Below, in pieces: positions 16,665 to 24,426 of a DNA stretch of 64,000 nt. Numbering within the stretch: the first letter of the stretch is position 1; each line of letters opens with the position of its first letter. The notes below the pieces were generated by a model. The model made no database searches. It saw nothing but the letters and a program-made list of their open reading frames with translations, and was not told the DNA's origin. The position numbers and the translations under genes are program-made. The stretch is taken from positions 9,230 through 73,229 of the forward strand of contig NZ_JOHY01000035.1 in assembly GCF_000721495.1 (NCBI RefSeq). Reading direction: 5' to 3'. This stretch comes from Streptomyces sp. NRRL F-5123 (GTDB lineage: Bacteria > Actinomycetota > Actinomycetes > Streptomycetales > Streptomycetaceae).

Positions 16665-17246
16665 ATGAGCCAGTTCGAATACTTCCAGTTCCTCGGCTAC
16701 CGCTGGAACGTCGTCCACGCGAAGACGATCGCCGCCGACCTGCCGGTCGGAACCGTCGATGTCCGACCGTTCTTCGCGTCACTCGGCTTCGTCCGCATCG
16801 ACGCCGATCACGTCCCCCACGTCGACCTCACCAAGCCGCTCATCCTGGTTCGCATCGCCGAGCTCGGCGGCGCGGCGTTGCTCATCGACGGATGGCACCG
16901 CGTCGCCCGCGCCCGCCGCGACGGCGTCTCCGAGTTGCCCTGCGTCGTCCTCGACACGACGCAGGAGCGGACCGTCCGGCTCCTCGGCGGCACCGTCGAC
17001 GACGTCCCCGCGCCCGCGCCTTTCGCTGAACAGGACATCCGGGCCGCGGTACTCGGCGAGATCACCGACCACTTCACCGAGTGCCGCGAGGAGCAGCAGA
17101 CGTACGCAGGCCTCGACATCACCGAGGTCACCCATGAGCAGGACGGTGTCGTCGTCCACGGCTACGACCGCCGGTCGCGCCGCCGATTCACCGCCACGGC
17201 CACCGCTCGCGTCACCACCGAGCCGGGGCCCGCCCCCACCGCGTAG
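16665..17246 (+). CDS. ParB-like domain protein
   Basis: 193 residues from ATG 16665, with AGGAGG 5 bp upstream. The first 110 residues fit the ParB/sulfiredoxin-like fold: YRWNVVHAKTIAADLPVG, then PLILVRIAELGGAALLIDG, WHRVARARRDGVSELPCVVL. The LIDGWHRVARA block is the equivalent of the ParB GxxRxxA motif. The C-terminal 60 residues have no HTH. Such short ParB-fold proteins are common on actinomycete plasmids and phages, with roles in DNA binding or nucleotide-dependent reactions; partition function is not implied. Confidence 0.65.
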   Translation: MSQFEYFQFLGYRWNVVHAKTIAADLPVGTVDVRPFFASLGFVRIDADHVPHVDLTKPLILVRIAELGGAALLIDGWHRVARARRDGVSELPCVVLDTTQERTVRLLGGTVDDVPAPAPFAEQDIRAAVLGEITDHFTECREEQQTYAGLDITEVTHEQDGVVVHGYDRRSRRRFTATATARVTTEPGPAPTA

Positions 17247-17297
17247 CCACCACGCCACCCGCACACCTTCCACCACCTGCGCAGAAGGGAATTCCGC

Positions 17298-18485
17298 ATG
17301 TCCATCGACGTGAACGAGGCGTTCGCCGCAGGGCGCGAGCGCCAAGCCATCACCGCCCGCGACCGGCAGGGTGAACTCCGGGCGGGCGTCGAGGCCGGAC
17401 GGCTGCGGCGGCTGCCGGACGGCCGGTACAAGGTCCTCACCGGATTCGACGCCGGAGAGATCCTCAGCGCGCTGGGCGAGCCGGTGCACGGCCTGGACGA
17501 GAAGGCCAGGGGAGCCGTGGCCCTGTACTCCGCCGTCCCGGCCTGGCACCACCTGGGGCAGGTCGTCCCGGGCGGCACCACCGACATCGACACGGTCCTG
17601 TCCCTGGCCGGGATCGGCTTCGAGGTCGTGACCGTGCCCGCCTTCTACCTCTGGGACGGCCGTTACCTCCCCCACCCCGGGCAACGCCACACCGTACGGG
17701 CCGACACCGGGCAGGCGCTCGGCATCGTCGGTCCGGACTACGAGGTGATCCAGAACCGGCGCTCGTTCGAATTCCTGCAGGAGCTCGTCAGCGACACCGA
17801 CGCCGTGTGGGAGTCCGCCGGGTCCATGCGCGGCGGCAGCAAGGTCTTCGTCGCGCTGCGCGTCCCCGGCCACGTGGTGGTCGACCCCGGCGGTCTCGAC
17901 GACCGGATCGTCCCGTTCATCGTGGCGATCAACAGCCACGACGGCCGTTCCGCGTACGAGGTCGTTGCCACGCCGTGGCGGCCGGTGTGCGCCAACACCG
18001 AACGCCTCGCCGTCCAGCAGGCCGCAACCCGGTGGAAGGTCCGCCACACCCGCAACGCCACCGAGCACATCCGCGAGGCGCGCCGCACGCTGCGGTTGAC
18101 CAGCCACTACTACGACACCTGGGCCGCGGAGGAGACAGCGCTGGCGCGCACGAACCTCGCCATCGACGAGTTCAACACCGCCATCGACGAGTTGTGGCCG
18201 CTGGAGGAGAACGCGACGGCACGGCAGCAGCGCACCGCCGAGCAGCGGCGCGACCGCCTGCACGCACTCTTCGGGGAGGAAGCGTCGCGCAGCGGGCGTA
18301 CGGCGTACGCCGCCGAGCGCGCTGTCACCGACTACACCGACCACTTCGCGGCGATCCGCCCCAGCGCAGCCTCCGGGCTCAAGGGAAACGAGCCCGCCGC
18401 CCGCGGCCTGCGCCTGCTGGAAGGCACCGACGACGCGGTCAAGTCCCACGCGCACCAGCGCCTGATGCTCATGCGCCGCCGCTGA
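17298..18485 (+). CDS. DUF932 phage/plasmid-type protein
   Basis: 395 residues from ATG 17298, with AGAAGGGA upstream. The conserved DUF932 core is visible: VPAWHHLGQVVPGG near residue 75, then YEVIQNRRSFEFLQEL, GGSKVFVALRVPG, VPFIVAINSHDGRSAYEV, and PVCANTERLA. The C-terminal third is helical (RRTLRLTSHYYDTWAAEETAL). DUF932 proteins (also annotated as phage/plasmid-like TIGR03299) are encoded on many plasmids and phages; their role is unknown, with links to replication or DNA handling proposed. Confidence 0.88.
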   Translation: MSIDVNEAFAAGRERQAITARDRQGELRAGVEAGRLRRLPDGRYKVLTGFDAGEILSALGEPVHGLDEKARGAVALYSAVPAWHHLGQVVPGGTTDIDTVLSLAGIGFEVVTVPAFYLWDGRYLPHPGQRHTVRADTGQALGIVGPDYEVIQNRRSFEFLQELVSDTDAVWESAGSMRGGSKVFVALRVPGHVVVDPGGLDDRIVPFIVAINSHDGRSAYEVVATPWRPVCANTERLAVQQAATRWKVRHTRNATEHIREARRTLRLTSHYYDTWAAEETALARTNLAIDEFNTAIDELWPLEENATARQQRTAEQRRDRLHALFGEEASRSGRTAYAAERAVTDYTDHFAAIRPSAASGLKGNEPAARGLRLLEGTDDAVKSHAHQRLMLMRRR

Positions 18486-18499
18486 ATCGACGGTCCACC

Positions 18500-18533
18500 G
18501 GTAGGGCCCGGCCTCGCGAGGCCGGGCCCTACC
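18500..18533 (+). terminator. Perfect 34-bp palindrome, terminator-like
   Basis: GGTAGGGCCCGGCCTCG and its exact complement CGAGGCCGGGCCCTACC abut without a loop, 15 bp after the DUF932 stop. In RNA it would be a very stable hairpin. No T run follows. It could also be a dimeric operator for the next gene, whose ribosome binding site (AAGGAGG) is just downstream. Confidence 0.75.
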
Positions 18534-18558
18534 TCCCATTCGACAAGGAGGTCCCGCC

Positions 18559-19074
18559 ATGACCCCGAACTCCCCCGGCTCCTTCGACGCACCCCTGGAC
18601 GGCGCCTTCAAGGACCGGATCCTCCGGGCAATCACTCTGCTCTCCGAGCTCGCCGCCGCGCTCGGGCCCGGTCGCCACAGCATCACCTGCTCCGCCATCC
18701 GAGTCGGTGAAGGCTTCAGCCTCTCCTCGGAACTGCTGGTCGGCACGACCGGTGTGGACAACCCGGAGGTGGTGCCGCCACTCGCCCTCGCCCTGTCGGA
18801 AGGCCTCCAGCCCGACTGGTCAAGCGGATTGGTCGTGCGCAGCCACCACCACGAGGGCGGCCATGACCTCCTTCGCGGCTGGGTGACGGTCGACGACGGG
18901 CTGCGCCCTCTCACCGCTTCGGAGATCGAGCTCGCCCACACCACCGACCCGCTCACCGGCCAGCACCTCCCCCCGGAACCGGGCACGGTTTTCGGTGACG
19001 CCTTCCCGCTCGGCGATCCTGAGGGGCCTGACGACGGGGGTGACGAGCGTGGCACCGCCCTTCACGATGTCTGA
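18559..19074 (+). CDS. Hypothetical protein
   Basis: 171 residues from ATG 18559, with AAGGAGG 7 bp upstream. No family is recognised. It starts with an amphipathic helix (FKDRILRAITLLSELAAAL) and continues as a mixed alpha/beta domain with two conserved-looking histidines (VVRSHHHEGGHDLL). Its stop falls inside the start region of the next gene, which suggests translational coupling and a shared role with that protein. Confidence 0.55.
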   Translation: MTPNSPGSFDAPLDGAFKDRILRAITLLSELAAALGPGRHSITCSAIRVGEGFSLSSELLVGTTGVDNPEVVPPLALALSEGLQPDWSSGLVVRSHHHEGGHDLLRGWVTVDDGLRPLTASEIELAHTTDPLTGQHLPPEPGTVFGDAFPLGDPEGPDDGGDERGTALHDV

Positions 19075-19552
19075 GGAATCCGCCCAGGCGTGGCTTACCG
19101 AGCTGGTGGTGATGCACGAACTCACCGAATGCCTCGGCGAACCTCCCCTTTCTCATGGGGAGTTACCGCTAATCGGCATGACCTGGGACCCCGTTGACAT
19201 CGGCGAGGAGGACACCCCGAGCGCGCTCGTGCGCGCCGCCCAACGCGCCGGCGTCATCGCCAAGCCTGCCCACGCCGAGCTGGCCTTCGAGTACATCGAC
19301 GACGGGGACACCGGACGCTACCGCTGGCTCCTGGACCTGACCGCGCCGACTCCGCTCAAGCTCTCGACCCTGTCGGAGTCCCTCTCCCTCCTCGGCCGAC
19401 CCGGAGCTACGGGCATCGCGGCGGCGCTGGCAGTCCTGCGCGAGGCGGTCGAGGCGGCTAACCTCCTACTGCACCAGCTGTCCGACTACGTACGGGCCAG
19501 CACACCGTCGCCGGACGGCGAACCTGGAGCAGAAGGCCTAGGCCCACGCTGA
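19049..19552 (+). CDS. Hypothetical protein, coupled to previous gene
   Basis: About 167 residues from GTG 19049, with GGGGGTGACG upstream; ATG 19067 is an alternative, and both overlap the previous gene. The protein is acidic and mostly helical, with WLTELVVMHELTECLGE near the N-terminus and AALAVLREAVEAANLLLHQL near the C-terminus. No family is recognised. The tight overlap suggests that it forms a unit with the 171-residue protein before it. Confidence 0.5.
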   Translation: MAPPFTMSEESAQAWLTELVVMHELTECLGEPPLSHGELPLIGMTWDPVDIGEEDTPSALVRAAQRAGVIAKPAHAELAFEYIDDGDTGRYRWLLDLTAPTPLKLSTLSESLSLLGRPGATGIAAALAVLREAVEAANLLLHQLSDYVRASTPSPDGEPGAEGLGPR

Positions 19553-19639
19553 GCACACCGCCCGGGAGGCGATGCGGATGGACACCCGCTGCCGTACAAG
19601 GCGCGTCGCTGCCGCACTCCTTCCGGGCCGGGCCGCACG

Positions 19640-20140
19640 GTGAACCACGACACCGAAACGCTGATGTTCGGCGCCACCGAGCGCGTCCAGCAGGCCATCC
19701 TCGACCACGAGGCCCCCGCCGTCGTCGTCCTCCAGGGCGACCGCCTCCTGGTCATGTCCGACTACGACTACCACCGCGACCGCGACACCGCCGCCACCTT
19801 CGAACGCCGCGCCGCCGCCCAGGCCCACGAAATCCACGCCGTCCGCTTCGTCTTCGCCGTCCCCCAGATCTGGGAGCCGACCGAGTCCGGCATCAACGCC
19901 GGCCCCGTCTCCAACACCCCTCTACGCGAGGGCGAACACGAGGTCATCGCCTGGCTGGCCTACGACACCACCGACGGCATCGACTACGGCCACGTCCCTT
20001 ACACCCGCCGCCCCAACGGCAACCCGGTCTTCGACACCCCCGAGATCTTCACCAACCCGGTGCAGCCGTACGACCGCTACCCGGGCTGGTTGCTGCTGCG
20101 GCTGCTGCTCGAAGCGGAGGATGGGCCGCTCGGCGACTGA
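19640..20140 (+). CDS. Hypothetical protein next to CRISPR array 2
   Basis: 166 residues from GTG 19640. An acidic, soluble protein beginning with a helix (FGATERVQQAILDHEAP) and then AVVVLQGDRLLVMSDYDYHRDRD, a strand-rich core containing EIHAVRFVFAVPQIW, and a long aromatic stretch (GIDYGHVPYTRRPNGNPVFDT). No family is recognised. It ends 45 bp before the leader-distal end of array 2. Position alone does not make it a CRISPR gene. Confidence 0.5.
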   Translation: MNHDTETLMFGATERVQQAILDHEAPAVVVLQGDRLLVMSDYDYHRDRDTAATFERRAAAQAHEIHAVRFVFAVPQIWEPTESGINAGPVSNTPLREGEHEVIAWLAYDTTDGIDYGHVPYTRRPNGNPVFDTPEIFTNPVQPYDRYPGWLLLRLLLEAEDGPLGD

Positions 20141-20184
20141 AGGCTGAGCTTCTGCGCCTGCCGGTCGCTCTTGGGACGTGCGAC

Positions 20185-21128
20185 TGGATGGAACCTCCGC
20201 TCGCGCGGAGGACCTGCGGGCCCACTGGCCGTAGTCGCGGACGGCCGGGACACCCCCGCTCGCGCGGAGAGGACCTGCCCGGCGTTGTCGGTGAGCAGGG
20301 CGGCGGCGGGACACCTCCGCTCGCGCGGAGAGGACACCAGCAGTCGGTCACAGGTCCGTCACACCGCCGGGACACCTCCGCTCGCGCGGAGAGGACGGTG
20401 TCTCCCACCGGGCCTGCCAGCGCCTGCCCGGGACACCTCCGCTCGCGCGGAGAGGACGACACCCTCAGCACGGCCATCATCAACAGCACCGGGACACCTC
20501 CGCTCGCGCGGAGAGGACGGGTCGTGATCCGTGCCGCACCCCGTGCAGTGCGGGACACCTCCGTTCGCGCGGAGAGGACATGTCCGACCTGCGCGACCGG
20601 TACGCGTGGTGCGGGACACCTCCGCTCGCGCGGAGAGGACCTCGCCTGTGCCCATGCGGGCCCGGCGATCACCGGGACACCTCCGCTCGCGCGGAGAGGA
20701 CGGAGGAGCGCTACCGCGCCGCCCAGACTGCAGCGGGACACCTCCGCTCGCGCGGAGAGGACCCCTTGACGGTCTTGGAGCCCTCCACGCCCGCCGGGAC
20801 ACCTCCGCTCGCGCGGAGAGGACTACGCCACCGACGGCACCCACTGCTTCTACTACGGGACACCTCCGCTCGCGCGGAGAGGACCCGTCCTGCTGCGGTT
20901 CGGATGTCAGCCGCGCCGGGACACCTCCGCTCGCGCGGAGAGGACCGGCTATAAGGATGTTCACCCCGCAGGACATGCGGGACACCTCCGCTCGCGCGGA
21001 GAGGACGTCGCTCGATGGCGCCTGGTAGGCGCGCAGGTCGGGACACCTCCGCTCGCGCGGAGAGGACCCCGCCATGAGGATCTGCGCGTTGGGGAACAGC
21101 GGGACACCTCCGCTCGCGCGGAGAGGAC
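20185..21128 (-). CRISPR. Type I-E CRISPR array 2 (16 repeats, 15 spacers)
   Basis: Repeats start every 61 nt from 20246 to 21100, with a degenerate terminal copy at 20185-20213 that lacks two bases. The consensus is the same as array 1, with handle GTGTCCCG on the minus strand. Variants: the copy at 20246 has one change in the stem (T:G wobble), and the copy at 20551 has a stem mismatch. Spacers are 32 nt. The leader is at the right end and the degenerate repeat at the left, so transcription is leftward, away from cas3. The spacers are rich in GC and read like actinophage or plasmid DNA; for instance, the one nearest the leader is open on the minus strand as LFPNAQILMA. Confidence 0.98.
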
Positions 21129-21175
21129 ACTTTTTGACCTGCGGCGTTAGAGGGGCTTTGCAATCCCTTTGCTGT
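21129..21175 (-). promoter_or_regulatory. CRISPR leader of array 2
   Basis: Adjacent to the repeat at 21100. On the minus strand it has TTGCAAAGCCCCTCTAACG, CAGGTCA and AAAAAGT, nearly identical over about 45 bp to the array 1 leader and with the same core as array 3. The interval 21176-21317 must also hold the cas3 promoter in the opposite direction. Confidence 0.9.
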
Positions 21176-21317
21176 CTTGGCCGCGTAGGCCCGGAAGCTG
21201 GCCAGCTTCCGAAGAGATGTCGTTGTGCACGTGGTGAGTATGGGGCGAGGAGTCGCGGCTTGGAGTCATTTGCCCAGGTCAGCCCGCATTGTCAGAGGGG
21301 GGTGATAGCTCTGGGGC

Positions 21318-24170
21318 ATGGAAGCGAGCGACTTCGGTGCGGCGGCGGGCGTCTGCCTGGACTGCCGGTTATGGGGCAAGGAGAAGGGGCTGTTGCGGCC
21401 CTACCCGGTGGTGTGTCACATGCTGGATGCCGCCGCGGTGTTCTCCGCGCTCTGGGATGACCTACTGGGAGCTGAGCTGCGATCCCGTATCGCGGCAGCG
21501 CTGGGGCTCGACGAGGCGAAAGTGCGGGCGGTGCTGGCCTTCTGGGCAGGGCTGCACGACCTGGGGAAGATCACTCCGCCGTTTCAGGCGCAGGTCAAGG
21601 AGGAATTCGCCAGGCTGCGGCAGGACCCGGCGTACGCATTCGCGCGGGGCGCCGAGCGCGAGGGGGAGTTCCGGCACGAGGTAGCCACACACTGGGCGTT
21701 GGCCGAGCTCTTCGCAGATGCAGGTTATCCCGCCGGGACCGGTAACAGGCTCCTGAGGGCCGTCAGCCACCAGATCGCCCAGATGCTCGGAGGCCACCAC
21801 GGAACCGTGGGGTCGGCACTGAGTCGGCATGAGGTCGAGGGGGCTGACGCGTACAAGGCGGGGCTCGGCGGAACTGGTTGGGCCGACCAGCGGCGTGCGC
21901 ACTTCTTGGAGCTGAGGCGGATCACCGGCGGAACCGCCGTTCCGGCCGAGCTGCTGCCGGCCGAGCTGGCCGTGATCGTCCTCGGCCTGGTCATTCTCGC
22001 CGACTGGCTCGCAAGCAGCACCGAGCACATCTCCGGGCTCATGCCGTCGGCCGGGTGGAGCGGGACGCCGGACGAGCTGGACGCGCACTGGAAGCTGACG
22101 AACGCTGCGGCAGCAGGCCAGGTGCGCAACGCGCGGATCGGACGGGTGACCTTCGACGCCCAGGCGTTCGACGAGATGTTCCCGTTCGTTCCCAACCCGC
22201 TCCAGCAGGACATCGCCACGCACCTTCCCGCGCTCGTCGCAGGCCACCGCGGGGGATTGGTTCTGGTCACCGCGCCCACCGGCGACGGTAAGACGGAAGC
22301 CGCCCTGCACGCGACCTCGATCCTCGGCCGGGCCTCCGGCGCCCGCGGCTTCTACTTCGCCCTGCCCACCATGGCGACCGCCGATGGCATGTTCCCCAGG
22401 GTGCGCGACTTCGCCGGCAAGTCCCTCGGCGGCGAACGGGCCCTGGCCCTCGTCCACTCCATGTCGTGGCTGAGCCCGCTCTACGCCGCCCCGACGGAAG
22501 ACGACGCAGAAGTAGACGCGGGCCTCAGCGCAGACGCCCCGACCGCCCTGGAAGCCGATGCCTGGCTACGAGGTCCACGGCGGGCCCTGCTCGCGCCCCT
22601 GGGCGTCGGCACCATCGACCAGGCGCTCGCCGGCGTCCTCCCGCTGCGGTACAACGCCCTGCGCCTGTTCGCCCTCAACGACAAGGTCTTCGTCGTCGAC
22701 GAGGCGCACGCGTACGGACCGTGGATGCACAAGCTGCTGACCGTCCTGCTCGAATGGCTAGGTGCCTTCCGTGCTCCCGTCGTGCTGTTGTCGGCCACCC
22801 TGACCGGCCGGACGGCCGCTTCCCTGGTCGACGCCTACCGTCGCGGCGCAGGTTTCGCCGAGCCTGCGCAGATCGCGCCCTGCTACCCGGGGTGGCTGTA
22901 CGTCGACGCAGGGACCGGCGTCGTCCACCAGCCGCGCCACACCCCGAGCGCCCGCGAACGCGTCCTCGACGTCCAGGTGCGAACGGTCCGCTGGGATGCG
23001 ATGAGCGATCCGTCCTTTTCCCCTCGGCGCGGCGGTCGCCGCGCCGAACTCCGGAAGCTGCTCGCGCCGGTCGCAGAAGGGGGCGGCACGGCCCTGGTGT
23101 GCTGCACCACCGTCGCCGAGGCCCAGAGCACCTACCGCGACCTCGTCGCCGCCTTCCCCGAACTCGCCGCGTCCGACGGCGGAATCCGGCTGCTCCACTC
23201 CCGCTACCCCGCTTACGTCCGCCAGCGCATCAGCGCCGCATGCGAAACCGCCTACGGCAAGCCGACCAGTCCGCAGGAGACTCCCGCCGGGCCGCGGCCC
23301 GCCTCGATCCTTGTGGCGACGCAGGTGGTCGAGCAGTCCCTCGACCTGGACTTCGACCTCGTCGTCAGCGACCTCGCCCCCCTCGCGCAGCTGCTCCAAC
23401 GCGCCGGCCGCGCCCGCCGCCACGCCCGAGGCCCCGCGGGACGTCCCGCTTGGGCTGCCGAGGAGGACCGGCCGCAACTCGTCGTCCTGGAACCGATCAA
23501 CGAGGAGGGCCGCACCGCACCGCCGGTGACCTGGGGGACGGTGTACCCCCACTCGCTCCTTGTGCGGACAGCGCAACTCCTGCGCTCGCGGACGGGCGGC
23601 ATCAGCGTGCCGGGGGAAGTCCAGGAGATCGTCGACGAGGTCTACGCCGAGGAGTTCGTCGACCGGCTGGACGCCAGCGTGCAGGTCGAGCTGCGCGCGA
23701 TGGATGCGCAGCACCAGGCCGAGGAGCACGCCGAGACCCACCTCGCCGACATCGTCAGCATCCCCGCCCCGGCCGAGTTCCGCGGCGACCTCCACCCGCT
23801 CAGCCGCCGTGAGGCCGGCGTGACTGAAGAGCTGCTGACGACGCGGCTGGGCGCGGACACCGGTCGGCTCCTGTGCCTGTTCGAGCAGCCCGACGGCGCG
23901 CTGACCCTGGACGCGGAGGGCGACGTCCCGCTGCCGAAGGGCACCTCGCGGGCGGCTTTGAGGCAGATCGTGTCGCACGTCGCGCCGGTCCCGGGGCGGT
24001 GGCTGAGGGGCGAGGGCGAGGAGGGGCTGGTCCCGGCGTCGTGGCGTAAGCACTCGCTGCTACGGGACCTCGTGCCGCTCCGTGTGCGCCCGGACGGTGC
24101 TGGGGTGTGGGTGGGGTGGTACGGGTCGAGCCCAATTCGCCTGTCGTCACAGGGGGTTGAGAGCGGGTGA
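21318..24170 (+). CDS. cas3: CRISPR-associated helicase/nuclease Cas3 (type I-E)
   Basis: 950 residues, the usual size for actinomycete Cas3. The N-terminal HD nuclease has VCHMLDAAAVFSAL near residue 34, GLHDLGKITPPFQ near 85, GGHHGT near 160 and LADWLASS near 230. The SF2 helicase follows: TAPTGDGKTEAAL (Walker A, near 320), VVDEAHAYG (DEAH, near 460), LLSATLTG, and ATQVVEQSLDLDFDLV with QRAGRARRH (motifs V and VI, near 670-700). Cas3 is recruited by Cascade bound to a target and then degrades the unwound strand. It is separated from cse1 by about 250 bp, so it may be transcribed separately. Confidence 0.97.
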   Translation: MEASDFGAAAGVCLDCRLWGKEKGLLRPYPVVCHMLDAAAVFSALWDDLLGAELRSRIAAALGLDEAKVRAVLAFWAGLHDLGKITPPFQAQVKEEFARLRQDPAYAFARGAEREGEFRHEVATHWALAELFADAGYPAGTGNRLLRAVSHQIAQMLGGHHGTVGSALSRHEVEGADAYKAGLGGTGWADQRRAHFLELRRITGGTAVPAELLPAELAVIVLGLVILADWLASSTEHISGLMPSAGWSGTPDELDAHWKLTNAAAAGQVRNARIGRVTFDAQAFDEMFPFVPNPLQQDIATHLPALVAGHRGGLVLVTAPTGDGKTEAALHATSILGRASGARGFYFALPTMATADGMFPRVRDFAGKSLGGERALALVHSMSWLSPLYAAPTEDDAEVDAGLSADAPTALEADAWLRGPRRALLAPLGVGTIDQALAGVLPLRYNALRLFALNDKVFVVDEAHAYGPWMHKLLTVLLEWLGAFRAPVVLLSATLTGRTAASLVDAYRRGAGFAEPAQIAPCYPGWLYVDAGTGVVHQPRHTPSARERVLDVQVRTVRWDAMSDPSFSPRRGGRRAELRKLLAPVAEGGGTALVCCTTVAEAQSTYRDLVAAFPELAASDGGIRLLHSRYPAYVRQRISAACETAYGKPTSPQETPAGPRPASILVATQVVEQSLDLDFDLVVSDLAPLAQLLQRAGRARRHARGPAGRPAWAAEEDRPQLVVLEPINEEGRTAPPVTWGTVYPHSLLVRTAQLLRSRTGGISVPGEVQEIVDEVYAEEFVDRLDASVQVELRAMDAQHQAEEHAETHLADIVSIPAPAEFRGDLHPLSRREAGVTEELLTTRLGADTGRLLCLFEQPDGALTLDAEGDVPLPKGTSRAALRQIVSHVAPVPGRWLRGEGEEGLVPASWRKHSLLRDLVPLRVRPDGAGVWVGWYGSSPIRLSSQGVESG

Positions 24171-24255
24171 CCGAGTGGGTACAGTGATCGACGACAGCGC
24201 GTCGTAGTGCTAGCGACTTTTCCCAAAGGTGGCAGCCTTATGGCATCAGCTGTCC

Positions 24256-24390
24256 CCCGCCGTGGCCGCCCGCTACTGGGAGGCGGCGTAGTCGGCCACG
24301 GCGGGGTCAAAGCCCGCTTGCGCAGGCGAGTGGTGATCTCTGCCCTGCTCCCAGAGGTAGCAGCGGGCCCACCTCCACACACCTGTGGAG
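24256..24390. promoter_or_regulatory. Dyads between cas3 and cse1
   Basis: CCCGCCGTGGCCG (24256-24268) and CGGCCACGGCGGG (24293-24305) form a perfect 13-bp stem around 24 nt. CTCCACA (24373-24379) and TGTGGAG (24384-24390) form a second 7-bp dyad with a 4-nt centre, about 35 bp before the cse1 start. The first could terminate cas3 transcription; the second is in the right place to be an operator for the Cascade operon. A TATAGG hexamer at 24410-24415 could be a -10 box but has no good -35. Confidence 0.55.
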
Positions 24391-24426
24391 TCACCTTGTG
24401 TAGGGACAGTATAGGAATTGACTCAC

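Noticed and set aside
16779..19055. A 758-codon minus frame
   Set aside because: It runs antisense to the ParB-like, DUF932 and next genes, all of which have good start sites; no protein features.
20049..21163. Open frames across CRISPR array 2 with repeated LRASGGVP- or TSARAERT-like units
   Set aside because: These are translations of CRISPR repeats; the 61-nt period is not a multiple of three, so frames rotate. The same applies to frames across arrays 1 and 3.
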